Positions 1 through 7,548 of a stretch of DNA of 40,872 nt are shown in pieces. The notes beneath the pieces were generated by a model. It made no database searches. It saw only the letters and a list, made by a program, of their open reading frames with translations, and was not told the DNA's origin. A program made the position numbers and the translations under genes. The number at the start of each line of letters is the position of its first letter. Position 1 is the stretch's first letter. This stretch comes from Bacteroidota bacterium (GTDB lineage: Bacteria > Bacteroidota > Ignavibacteria > SZUA-365), in the NCBI GenBank assembly GCA_016928515.1, contig JAFGKR010000208.1, positions 1-40,872 on the forward strand, read 5' to 3'.

Positions 1-799
1 ATGCGTGAATTCTCGTGCCACACATCTCTCCGATAGACGCCTGGCGCAGCTGTGCGGGCTTCCGGCCGTTGAGAATGCTGGCTTCCCTCGCTCCGGCTTC
101 GAGAGCGATCCGGCAGGACTCCAGCTTCGGAATCATTCCACCGGTGATGACCGTGTCCAGCATGCATTGCAGTTCATCGATGGTCATGTCGGTAATCAGA
201 CTCCCGGGATCATCGAGATCCCGCAAAACACCGTCCACATCCGTCAGCACCAGATAGTGATCCGCGCGCAATGCGCCGGCGAGATGGCCGGCGAACATGT
301 CGGCGTTGATATTATAGTCTTCCCCCTGTTCATCCGCGGCGATGCAGGTCACGACGGGGAGATAGTCCTCCTCGAGCAACATGCTCAACAGACGCGTATC
401 GATCGATGCCACATCCCCCACCTGTCCAATATCGATGGGGCGTCGTATCCCGTCCACATCTTCCGTATGCACACGCCGCACGGCGGTGACCATGCGACCG
501 TCCTTCCCGGAAAGACCGACCGCGCGCGCTCCCGCGGAATTGAACAATCCGACAAGCTCTCCGTTCACGCGTCCCTTCAATGCCATCTCCACGTAGCGCA
601 GCGCCTCTGGCGTCGTACGGCGGTGTCCTGCAATGAATTCCGACTCCACACCGGCCATATCGAGTGTCTCCTGAATGAAAGGGCCACCCCCGTGCACAAC
701 CACGACCCGCATGCCGCGTCTCCGCATCGCGATGATTTCCGCGACAATTGATCGGGTGAGCGCAGCATTGCGCATGGCATTGCCGCCGTACTTGAGCAA
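1..799 (-). CDS. argB: Acetylglutamate kinase, 3' end cut by window edge
   Basis: The minus strand here reads an amino-acid kinase absent from the ORF track because it leaves the window. Visible motifs in order are LLLKYGGNAM (phosphate-binding strand and loop), VVVVHGGGPFI (substrate-binding glycines), NINADMFAGHLAG, LVLTDVDGVL, and ITGGMIPKLESC near the C-terminus. This is the acetylglutamate kinase pattern: ATP-dependent phosphorylation of N-acetylglutamate, second step of arginine synthesis in the cytosol. About 265 residues are visible, close to the family's usual length, so few residues are lost. The start is odd. After an in-frame TGA at 899-901 there is no ATG or GTG, only a TTG at 799 with an AGG six bases upstream. 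That start gives an unusually short N-terminus (M-L-K-Y-G-G). Function is secure; the start is not. Confidence 0.85.
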   Translation of the reverse strand, partial: MLKYGGNAMRNAALTRSIVAEIIAMRRRGMRVVVVHGGGPFIQETLDMAGVESEFIAGHRRTTPEALRYVEMALKGRVNGELVGLFNSAGARAVGLSGKDGRMVTAVRRVHTEDVDGIRRPIDIGQVGDVASIDTRLLSMLLEEDYLPVVTCIAADEQGEDYNINADMFAGHLAGALRADHYLVLTDVDGVLRDLDDPGSLITDMTIDELQCMLDTVITGGMIPKLESCRIALEAGAREASILNGRKPAQLRQASIGEMCGTRIHA

Positions 800-919
800 A
801 AGAAGCCTGGAAGGATCGGATGTGCCGGAATATGTGGTGAGTTCAGTGATAACGGTGCAATATACAAAAAATCCCTGAAAGAGAAAATATGATGGTATTC
901 AATACATATTCCTATTGTA

Positions 920-3340
920 TTATCCTGTTTTATTCTTTCGTGGGAAGCGCAGCAGCAATGCGGCTGCGGCCGCGCCGGCATACAGAATCGACGCAGCGAG
1001 CAGCACGACGGAAAAGCCGAATTCCAGTGCGAGCAATGTGGCCAGACCGGTGCTGATAACGGAGAAGCAGCCGTTGACCGCCCAGGCCCAGGGGATGATA
1101 CCGGGCGACATGTCTCCGAGGATTCTGATACCGAGCGGAAACGGCATGCCCATGAGAAGTCCGGCGGGAAGTATCAGGAGTAGTCCGATCAGGACTTTCA
1201 TCATCGGGGAAGCGGCCACGGTGCTGGCGAGAAGAGCCTGCCATATGAATGCGCCGCTGCCGATCAGCAGGGCAATGGCGGTACACGTCAACACGAGCGC
1301 CCGCCACCCCGGCTGCAGGCGTTCGGAAAGCCGACTGCCAAATCCTGCAGAGAGCAGTAACGCGGTAATGACACCTGCGGCGGCATATACGGGATTCCCG
1401 AAATACAGGACGAAAGCATGCAACAACAGAATCTCGACGAAGAAAAATCCCGTCCCGATCGTCGCGAAATGCAGAAATGCCCAACCACGCCTCTTTCCAC
1501 GCATGCGACGCGGGAGGAGCGGGACGATAATGAACACGATCGAGAGCAGAATGACCGTCGCCACTGTCGCAAGCACGGTGACCGAACCGAGCTCCATTGC
1601 GGGGATCCCCGCCCGGCCGGCATCCTCTCCGATCACTCGCAGGGAAGCAGGGGTCAGGAACTGCGAAAAAAACGGACGATCATCCGTAGCCGGTGCGATG
1701 CGGAACGGGTACGATTCGATATATGCGTCCCGACCGGATCCGAGCAGGGTCTCCAGTGTGCGAAAGAATCCCTTTTCTCCCATCCCGTGATAACGAGCGG
1801 TTTCCTCCGGACGGAGGTCGGGCAGAAGAGCCGGATCGAACTGCAACCGCTCGCAGAATTCGCGCGTGCGAACCGCATGTTCTCCGGTCACGGGGAATCG
1901 AGTCACCACAAACGTCAGCATACCCCAGCCGCGCACAGCGATCAGATGGTGACGCGGGGAAAAACCGACGCGTTCGAGCATTGTCGCGAGAGTGGCGCAA
2001 AGCCGCAGGGGACTGCGCCAGGGATAATCCATCCATACGGTGACTTCGATCCGTCCCCGGGGAGAGAGACGCTGCCACATCGCTTCGAACGCCTCGACGG
2101 TGAGCGTATATTCCTCCTGCAATGCGTGCAGGCCCGCACTGCCGCCCATGGACTCAACCACCGGGTGGACAATCAGATCATATCTCCCTTCCGATGCCAG
2201 AACACTGCGTGCATCGCGTGGGAGCATGCGCACCCCTGGATGGTGAAATAGCGAGTCCGTCATTCGTGCCAGTGATCCGTATAAAAGCGACCGCAGTCGT
2301 GCGTCCGGCTGCAGCGCCGTGACCAGGGCTGCTCCCCTGTCCACTGCCTGTGCCACCTCCTCACCGGCGCCGGCTTCCAGCACGAGCACGCGCTCCGCTC
2401 GACCGAGCGCGTAGGGAAGGGCTCGGGTGGTCCAATCCAGAAGAACCGACGCTCCTTCTTCAGGATGCTTCTCCGATGATTTCCCCGTCAGGACCCCGAG
2501 CATGTTGCCGTCGCGAAACAGGGCATCCCGCGCAGGGATACTTCCCCTGTATGTCAGACTGAGGCCAGGGGCGTGCCGAAGTGCAGGGGCGCGCACGACG
2601 TGCAGCATCCCTGCGGGACTGTTCGCCTCCAGCAGAACTTCCGCGTCCGGAAGATCCAGCGTCCGCGAAAGACTTTTATATTCGGAGATTTTTGCATCCG
2701 GTTGCAGCACAATGGAGAGCAGGCAGAGCAGCAGAGCCATCGCGGGAATCAGCACGCTCCCGCGTGGTGAGGAGGGAAGCAGAAATGCAGACGCAAGCAC
2801 GGCAAGCAGAGCAACACCGGAGGGGATGTGCTCGGGAGAGAGAAGCCACGGCAGCAGCAGGGCAAGGATTCCGCCTGCGGCGGAACCGGCGAGATTGCTC
2901 CGGTACAGACTGCCGATGTGTTGCGGCCAAGTGGCGAAGGCCAACACGAGCACCAGTGCTCCCGGAACGAACGGGAGAAACAGCAGGATACAGGTGCCGA
3001 GGAGGCGCCCGACGTGCCGGGTATCCGTAAACAGGAGAAATGGATCGAATCCGGAGGACGTCAGCAGTGCCGCGCCGGTCGTGAGAATCATCAGCACGGC
3101 ACACAGGGATGCCAGCGCAGGGAACAGCGACGTACGGGCGGCGAGCATGCGATCCCGCAACAATGCGAAGATGCTTCCCGATGCGCCAAAGCCCATCAGT
3201 GCTATGGAGATGACCAGATACGCGTAATGATGCCACTGCACCAGGCCGAACAGCTGCATCAGTGCCAGCTGAAAGGCGAGCAATGAAGCGGAGAGAGCCG
3301 CAATCGCGACATGGGTACGCAGGGTCGGACTGGCATCCAT
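920..3340 (-). CDS. Polytopic membrane protein with degenerate spermidine-synthase-like domain
   Basis: About 806 residues from the ATG at 3340; the track's longer version starts at a TTG inside pcm. The N-terminal ~220 residues form several hydrophobic helices (start THVAIAALSASLLAFQLALM). A soluble middle (~240-540) resembles the Rossmann fold of spermidine synthases (VLVLEAGAGEEVAQAV, then YDLIVHPVVES). The C-terminal third is again all membrane helices. This is the layout of membrane-fused polyamine-aminopropyltransferase-like proteins. The usual glycine-rich GGGDG motif and the catalytic Asp of the YD(V/I)I.D motif are not visible, so aminopropyl transfer is doubtful and the substrate unknown. 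It lies just downstream of pcm on the same strand, so co-transcription is likely. Architecture is fairly certain, function open. Confidence 0.6.
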   Translation of the reverse strand: MDASPTLRTHVAIAALSASLLAFQLALMQLFGLVQWHHYAYLVISIALMGFGASGSIFALLRDRMLAARTSLFPALASLCAVLMILTTGAALLTSSGFDPFLLFTDTRHVGRLLGTCILLFLPFVPGALVLVLAFATWPQHIGSLYRSNLAGSAAGGILALLLPWLLSPEHIPSGVALLAVLASAFLLPSSPRGSVLIPAMALLLCLLSIVLQPDAKISEYKSLSRTLDLPDAEVLLEANSPAGMLHVVRAPALRHAPGLSLTYRGSIPARDALFRDGNMLGVLTGKSSEKHPEEGASVLLDWTTRALPYALGRAERVLVLEAGAGEEVAQAVDRGAALVTALQPDARLRSLLYGSLARMTDSLFHHPGVRMLPRDARSVLASEGRYDLIVHPVVESMGGSAGLHALQEEYTLTVEAFEAMWQRLSPRGRIEVTVWMDYPWRSPLRLCATLATMLERVGFSPRHHLIAVRGWGMLTFVVTRFPVTGEHAVRTREFCERLQFDPALLPDLRPEETARYHGMGEKGFFRTLETLLGSGRDAYIESYPFRIAPATDDRPFFSQFLTPASLRVIGEDAGRAGIPAMELGSVTVLATVATVILLSIVFIIVPLLPRRMRGKRRGWAFLHFATIGTGFFFVEILLLHAFVLYFGNPVYAAAGVITALLLSAGFGSRLSERLQPGWRALVLTCTAIALLIGSGAFIWQALLASTVAASPMMKVLIGLLLILPAGLLMGMPFPLGIRILGDMSPGIIPWAWAVNGCFSVISTGLATLLALEFGFSVVLLAASILYAGAAAAALLLRFPRKNKTG

Positions 3341-3356
3341 ATGTTCCGCCACCCGC

Positions 3357-4133
3357 TCAGTTGTCACGTGTAAAGGGGACAAAGCGCACGGGCATGAGCG
3401 TCCGGGTTCGTACCTCTCCGTTCCGTTTCTCGACGAGCATCAGGTACTGCGTCCGGAACGGCGATCCGACGGGGATGATCATGCTTCCGCCCTCCTTGAG
3501 TTGCTCCACGAGGGGTGGCGGGATATGCTCAGAAGCGGCGGTCACCACGATGGCATCGTACGGGCCGTGCTCCTTCCACCCATGATATCCGTCACCGTGC
3601 CGCACCGTGACGTTGCGATATCCAAGCGTCGAGAGTCGTTTTCTGGCGCGTTCCGCAAGCTCGCTGATGATTTCCACCGTGTACACGTGCTCGACCAGGG
3701 GAGACAGTACTGCTGCCTGGTAGCCGGTGCCGGTGCCGATTTCCAGGACTACATCATCTTTTTTCGGATCGATCACCTGCGTCATGTACGCGACGATGTA
3801 GGGCTGCGATATCGTCTGGCCGTGTCCGATCGGCAACGGCTGGTCGGCGTACGCCATCGCACGCATATCCTCGGGAACGAAGCGATGCCGCGGTACCGTG
3901 CGCATTGCCCGCAGCACTCCGGGATGATCCACACCGCGCGCAGCGAGCTGTCGTTTGACCATCAGCCGTCGCGCCTGTTGCATTGCATCATCATTCTGTG
4001 CGATCAATGGTGACCAAAACGCAAGGGAGAACAACAGGAGAGCTGCCGGCAGCAGCATGGACGACAGGATGGAAGCACCGCGCCTCCGGTCAGAGCTTGT
4101 CATCATCTTCAAGACATAGCGTCCGTGTTTCAT
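3357..4133 (-). CDS. pcm: Exported protein-L-isoaspartate O-methyltransferase
   Basis: Uses S-adenosylmethionine to methylate isoaspartyl residues in damaged proteins. The body matches the family: RHRFVPEDMRAMAYADQPLPIG and GHGQTISQPYIVAYM, the SAM loop VLEIGTGTGYQAAVL, then DAIVVTAASEHIPPPLVEQL and a C-terminal strand PVRFVPFTRDN. The track's start at 4238 runs back toward the tRNA-Cys promoter. I prefer the ATG at 4133 (AGGT about 8 bases upstream), giving 258 residues; another ATG pair lies at 4106/4103. With either start the N-terminus carries a hydrophobic segment (SMLLPAALLLFSLAFWSPLIAQ) like a signal peptide, so this copy probably acts in the periplasm or is membrane-anchored, unlike the cytosolic E. 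coli enzyme. Confidence 0.88.
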   Translation of the reverse strand: MKHGRYVLKMMTSSDRRRGASILSSMLLPAALLLFSLAFWSPLIAQNDDAMQQARRLMVKRQLAARGVDHPGVLRAMRTVPRHRFVPEDMRAMAYADQPLPIGHGQTISQPYIVAYMTQVIDPKKDDVVLEIGTGTGYQAAVLSPLVEHVYTVEIISELAERARKRLSTLGYRNVTVRHGDGYHGWKEHGPYDAIVVTAASEHIPPPLVEQLKEGGSMIIPVGSPFRTQYLMLVEKRNGEVRTRTLMPVRFVPFTRDN

Positions 4134-4237
4134 GTCATACACCTGGCATCGTGTCCATATATCCTCGAAAAAATTGCGGTAAAAGGCAAGAGGAGCGCCG
4201 GATGACTCCCCATGGCAGCCGATGCACCCAAAATCCA

Positions 4238-4266
4238 TTGCATTTTGCCTGCATCGTTGCTATCTT
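4238..4266 (+). promoter_or_regulatory. Sigma70-like promoter of tRNA-Cys
   Basis: TTGCAT at 4238-4243, a 17-base spacer, then TATCTT at 4261-4266, ending 12 bases before the first base of mature tRNA-Cys. Spacing is ideal, and the same TTGCAT -35 box appears upstream of rpsT in this window. Transcription start is inferred from position only. Confidence 0.55.
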
Positions 4267-4278
4267 GGATATCCCAAT

Positions 4279-4354
4279 GGCGACGTACCCAAGTGGCTAA
4301 GGGGACGCTCTGCAAAAGCGTTATTCATCGGTTCGAATCCGATCGTCGCCTCCA
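4279..4354 (+). tRNA. tRNA-Cys (anticodon GCA)
   Basis: A full cloverleaf can be drawn. The acceptor stem GGCGACG pairs with CGTCGCC. A D-arm follows (CCCAAGTGGCTAAGGGG), then anticodon stem ACGCT/AGCGT with loop CTGCAAA carrying anticodon GCA, and T-arm ATCGG-TTCGAAT-CCGAT. The discriminator is T, as expected for tRNA-Cys, and CCA is encoded in the DNA at the 3' end. It has its own promoter upstream and a Rho-independent terminator immediately downstream, so it appears to be a single-gene unit. Confidence 0.96.
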
Positions 4355-4355
4355 G

Positions 4356-4385
4356 GCCGGGACTTCTCCTCCCGGCACTTTTTTT
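4356..4385 (+). terminator. Rho-independent terminator after tRNA-Cys
   Basis: A perfect 7-bp stem GCCGGGA/TCCCGGC with loop CTTCTCC is followed by AC and a run of seven T. It begins two bases after the encoded CCA, as expected for a terminator of a monocistronic tRNA. Confidence 0.8.
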
Positions 4386-4390
4386 CCCAC

Positions 4391-4470
4391 GCTTCCACGC
4401 TTCCACCCTTCCACCCTTCCACGCTTCCACGCTTCCGCGCTTCCACGCTTCCACCCTTCCACGCTTCCAC
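4391..4470 (+). repeat. 8-bp tandem repeat, ten units of (G/C)CTTCCAC
   Basis: Ten consecutive 8-base units: GCTTCCAC seven times (one as GCTTCCGC) and CCTTCCAC three times, with no gap, after a partial unit at about 4383-4390. The tract lies between the tRNA terminator and the GT2 start, in that gene's probable leader. The long track ORFs running through it are repeat translations. Because the unit is not a multiple of three and is short and near-identical, slippage in copy number is plausible. Confidence 0.9.
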
Positions 4471-4529
4471 GCATTTCCCTCATTCCCCCCATTCCTGTAT
4501 TTTTAAGCTTTCATCATCACACGCCAGGC

Positions 4530-5231
4530 ATGCCCAAAACCCTCTCCATTATCATCCCCTGCTACAACGAAGAAGACACCATCCTCGAGCTGATCCGGCG
4601 TGTGGAGCGTGCGGACGTGGGGGAGGTGCGCAAGCAGCTTGTCATCGTTGATGACGGTTCGACGGACAGCACGGCGGAGCTCCTGCGAACGAAAGCCGCG
4701 CAGCACACTCTTCTCATCGGGGAAAAAAATCAGGGGAAGGGTGCAGCCATCCGTCGTGGACTCGAAGCGGTGACAGGCGACATCGTTATCATTCAGGATG
4801 CCGATCTGGAGTACAATCCCGATAATTATGCTGCACTGATCGCCCCGATTCTGGCAGGGAAGACACCGGTCGTCTACGGCTCGCGGGAGCGAAACGCACA
4901 GAACCGCCTGCATTCGGGAATGACGTACTACGCCGGGGGAAAATTCCTCTCGGCCGTGACGAACCTGCTCTACGGGTCCGAAATCACGGACGAACCGACC
5001 TGCTACAAAGTGTTCGATGCAGCACTGCTGAAAAGCCTTCCGCTGCAGTGCACCGGCTTCGAATTCTGTCCTGAAGTCACCGCCCGCGTGCTGCGTCGCG
5101 ACATCGTCATCGAGGAGGTACCGATCGACTATTTCCCCCGAAAGAAAAACGAGGGAAAGAAAATCCGCTGGCGAGACGGCATCGAGGCGGTCTGGACACT
5201 CATCCGCTACCGTTTCGCCCGGGAGGTCTGA
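4530..5231 (+). CDS. GT2 glycosyltransferase, polyprenyl-phosphate sugar synthase-like
   Basis: 233 residues from the ATG at 4530; the track version from 4212 reads through the tRNA and repeat and is not credible upstream. It has the full GT-A pattern: LSIIIPCYNEEDTI, VIVDDGSTDSTAELL, GKGAAIRRGLEAV, the metal-binding DADLEYNPDNY, VYGSRER, then DEPTCYKVF and the C-terminal GFEFCPEVTARVLRR...VPIDYFPRKKNEGKKIRW. This is the DPM1-like branch that moves a sugar from a nucleotide donor to polyprenyl phosphate at the inner face of the membrane. No membrane helix is present. Its TGA overlaps the next gene's ATG by one base, pairing it with a GT-C membrane enzyme that would use such a lipid-linked sugar. 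The sugar cannot be read from sequence. Confidence 0.85.
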   Translation: MPKTLSIIIPCYNEEDTILELIRRVERADVGEVRKQLVIVDDGSTDSTAELLRTKAAQHTLLIGEKNQGKGAAIRRGLEAVTGDIVIIQDADLEYNPDNYAALIAPILAGKTPVVYGSRERNAQNRLHSGMTYYAGGKFLSAVTNLLYGSEITDEPTCYKVFDAALLKSLPLQCTGFEFCPEVTARVLRRDIVIEEVPIDYFPRKKNEGKKIRWRDGIEAVWTLIRYRFAREV

Positions 5232-6529
5232 TGCCGAGCGAAGAGATGAATCTCCGACGAGGTCTGCGGCACGTCCTTGACCACCTGCATCCCACACGAA
5301 TCATTTTCGCCGCGATCGTCGTACGGCTGCTGTTCGGCCTGATCTGGATGCTGACCGTCAACATGCCGCCGGAGAATGTTCCGGTCTCCGGAGACACCTG
5401 GTTTCAGGCCGGAGCCGACGGATATCTGCAGATCGCGAGGACACTGATCGAGAGCGGCGAATATGCATTCATGCCAGGCGGTCCGCCGGTGCACAATCGT
5501 CCCCCGGTACAGGTGCTTCTTCTTCTCGTCTTCGGCGCCTGGTGGCCGGAGTACTGGTATCTTATCTGGATGGTCGGAAGCACGCTGCTCTCCCTGCTGA
5601 TGCTTTCCGGTCTGCACAGACTCACGAGAGAATTCTCCCTCTCCCCTCGACTCCGAAACGCCGTGCTCCTCTTCGCGGGATTTCACCCGTACCTGATTTT
5701 CATCAGCAAGACCACGACGTTCATCAATGCGGCCACACTGCTGCTGGTACTCGTGACGCTGTTCGTACTCCGGATCAGACACAGACCGCTTGTGGCTGCT
5801 CCATTCGCGGGACTGTTCATGGGCATCGGCGCGCTGACGCATGGGACATTCCTGTTGATGCCCCTGCTCGCCGCACCATACATCCTGACGCGTCAGAGGA
5901 TTTTGGCGATACGCCGTGTCGCCGCGACTGGATTGCTGATCATCTGTGCAGCGGCTGTGGTCGCGCCCTGGACGATGCGCAATATCCGGACCTTCGATCG
6001 TGCGATTCCCGTGGTGACCGGAAACGGCTATCATTACTGGAAGGGGGATGCCGTGTACTTCGGGGGGCACTATCCCATGGCGCGGCTGTATGAAGCGGAA
6101 ACCGGAAAGCCGTTTGAGGAAATGTATTATGGCGCGGTGGATCCGGATGCCGATGACGTGCTGTGGCGACTGGCGAAGGAGGATATGACAGTGCGTCCGG
6201 AACGCATTCCGCTGCGTCTGCTTATCGGGACCGGTGCATTTTTCGCACCATGGGACGGCGGACCGAAGAAGGCTGTTGTATCAGCCGTTCTCAATGTTCC
6301 TCTTCTGCTCCTGCTGTCCTATGGTTTCCTGCGAGCGCTGCGACGGAGACAGATCACAACCGAGCAGATTGCACTCACTGTTCTCCTCATCTACATCGTC
6401 GAAGCATTCGCCTTCTTCGTCTCCTGGGGATCGTATTTCACCATGCTCCTCCCACTGGCAATCCTGTTAGCGGCATCTCTCTTTGAAAACACGAAGACAC
6501 CGGGACCCGAAGACACGAAGGAAGTCTGA
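5231..6529 (+). CDS. GT-C (ArnT/PMT-like) membrane glycosyltransferase
   Basis: 432 residues, mostly hydrophobic helices. An acidic first loop (VPVSGDTWFQAGADGYLQIARTL) and a second segment (MPGGPPVHNRPPVQVLLLL) match the layout of GT39/ArnT-like enzymes, whose catalytic Asp sits in the first periplasmic loop. A soluble loop near residues 255-330 (NGYHYWKGDAVYFGGHYP) interrupts the helices. These enzymes take a sugar from a polyprenyl-phosphate carrier outside the inner membrane. It starts within the stop codon of the GT2 gene (TGATG), so the two are translationally coupled and probably form a donor-maker/donor-user pair. The hydrophilic tail ENTKTPGPEDTKEV comes from a GAAGACAC-rich stretch and may be low-complexity. 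Acceptor unknown. Confidence 0.72.
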   Translation: MPSEEMNLRRGLRHVLDHLHPTRIIFAAIVVRLLFGLIWMLTVNMPPENVPVSGDTWFQAGADGYLQIARTLIESGEYAFMPGGPPVHNRPPVQVLLLLVFGAWWPEYWYLIWMVGSTLLSLLMLSGLHRLTREFSLSPRLRNAVLLFAGFHPYLIFISKTTTFINAATLLLVLVTLFVLRIRHRPLVAAPFAGLFMGIGALTHGTFLLMPLLAAPYILTRQRILAIRRVAATGLLIICAAAVVAPWTMRNIRTFDRAIPVVTGNGYHYWKGDAVYFGGHYPMARLYEAETGKPFEEMYYGAVDPDADDVLWRLAKEDMTVRPERIPLRLLIGTGAFFAPWDGGPKKAVVSAVLNVPLLLLLSYGFLRALRRRQITTEQIALTVLLIYIVEAFAFFVSWGSYFTMLLPLAILLAASLFENTKTPGPEDTKEV

Positions 6530-6601
6530 GCACCATCCACCTTCGCTTCCCTCACGCACTTCAGCGTTCCTGTTCTGTTCGTGGCTCGTGTCGTTGTGCC
6601 G

Positions 6602-7540
6602 TTACGATCCAAGTCTGTCTTTGAAATACGCCGCCGTGCGCCGGAGACCTTCTTGGCGGGCGATCTGCGGTTCCCACCCGAGAAGTGAGCGGGCGAGACT
6701 GATGTCCGGTTGCCGAACCTTGGGATCGTCTTCGGGCAGGTCCCGGTGGACAATACGGCTGTCACTTCCGAGGATGGAAATAATTTCCTCCGCCAATCCC
6801 AGCATGGTGATTTCGTTCGGATTGCCGATGTTGACCGGATCGCTGTAATCCGACATGAGGAGACGGTAAATGCCGTCCACAAGGTCAGATACATAGCAGA
6901 CGCTGCGGGTTTGCAGCCCGTCGCCGAACACGGTTACATCCTCCCCGCGGATGCCCTGTGACATGAATGCCGGTATTGCCCGTCCGTCATCGACACGCAT
7001 GCGCTCCCCGTAGGTGTTGAAGATGCGTACAATGCGTGTCTCGACGCTGTGATAGCGATGATACGCCATTGTCATGGCTTCCGCAAAGCGCTTCGCCTCG
7101 TCGTACACCCCGCGTGGTCCCACGGGATTGACATTTCCCCAGTAGCTCTCCACTTGTGGATGGATCTCCGGATCCCCGTAGACCTCGGATGTCGACGCAA
7201 GGAGGAAGCGTGCATTCTTCGCCTTCGCAAGTCCCAGAGTCTTGTGGGTTCCCAGTGAACCGACTTTCAACGTCTGTATCGGCAGTTTGAGATAATCGAT
7301 CGGACTCGCCGGCGAGGCGAAGTGCAGGATGTAATCGAGCCCGCCTTCGACATGGACGAACTCCGTGACATCATACTTGATGAAGCGGAAACCGGGGTGA
7401 CCGAACAGATGATCGATGTTGGCGAGATCGCCGGTGATGAGGTTATCCATGCACAGGACCTCATGGCCTTCGTGCAGGAGACGGTCGCAGAGATGGCTCC
7501 CGAGGAAGCCGGCTCCGCCGGTGATAAGGGTACGTGGCAT
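6602..7540 (-). CDS. UDP-glucuronate decarboxylase (UDP-xylose synthase), SDR family
   Basis: 312 residues from the ATG at 7540. The track start at 7552 is a GTG overlapping the upstream stop; the AGGAG 11 bases before 7540 serves the ATG better. The NAD-binding [19 protein letters not shown] opens the protein, followed by [31 protein letters not shown] (typical of UXS), [14 protein letters not shown], the catalytic YDEAKR (YxxxK), [16 protein letters not shown] and a C-terminal [13 protein letters not shown]. The enzyme oxidises and decarboxylates UDP-glucuronate to UDP-xylose in the cytosol. It directly follows the DUF2723 gene, so UDP-xylose may feed envelope or protein glycosylation (inference). 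Confidence 0.88.
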   Translation of the reverse strand: MPRTLITGGAGFLGSHLCDRLLHEGHEVLCMDNLITGDLANIDHLFGHPGFRFIKYDVTEFVHVEGGLDYILHFASPASPIDYLKLPIQTLKVGSLGTHKTLGLAKAKNARFLLASTSEVYGDPEIHPQVESYWGNVNPVGPRGVYDEAKRFAEAMTMAYHRYHSVETRIVRIFNTYGERMRVDDGRAIPAFMSQGIRGEDVTVFGDGLQTRSVCYVSDLVDGIYRLLMSDYSDPVNIGNPNEITMLGLAEEIISILGSDSRIVHRDLPEDDPKVRQPDISLARSLLGWEPQIARQEGLRRTAAYFKDRLGS

Positions 7541-7548
7541 GTCAGCAA

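Noticed and set aside
5-751. 248-residue plus-strand ORF at the left edge
   Set aside because: Antisense to argB, which shows the complete acetylglutamate kinase motif series.
4391-4470. CRISPR array
   Set aside because: Units are contiguous 8-mers with no spacers and no cas genes are nearby.
4212-4529. N-terminal 106-residue extension of the GT2 ORF and overlapping repeat ORFs (4222-4506 +, 4260-4454 -)
   Set aside because: They translate the tRNA-Cys gene, its terminator and the 8-bp repeat; the conserved domain begins at the ATG at 4530.
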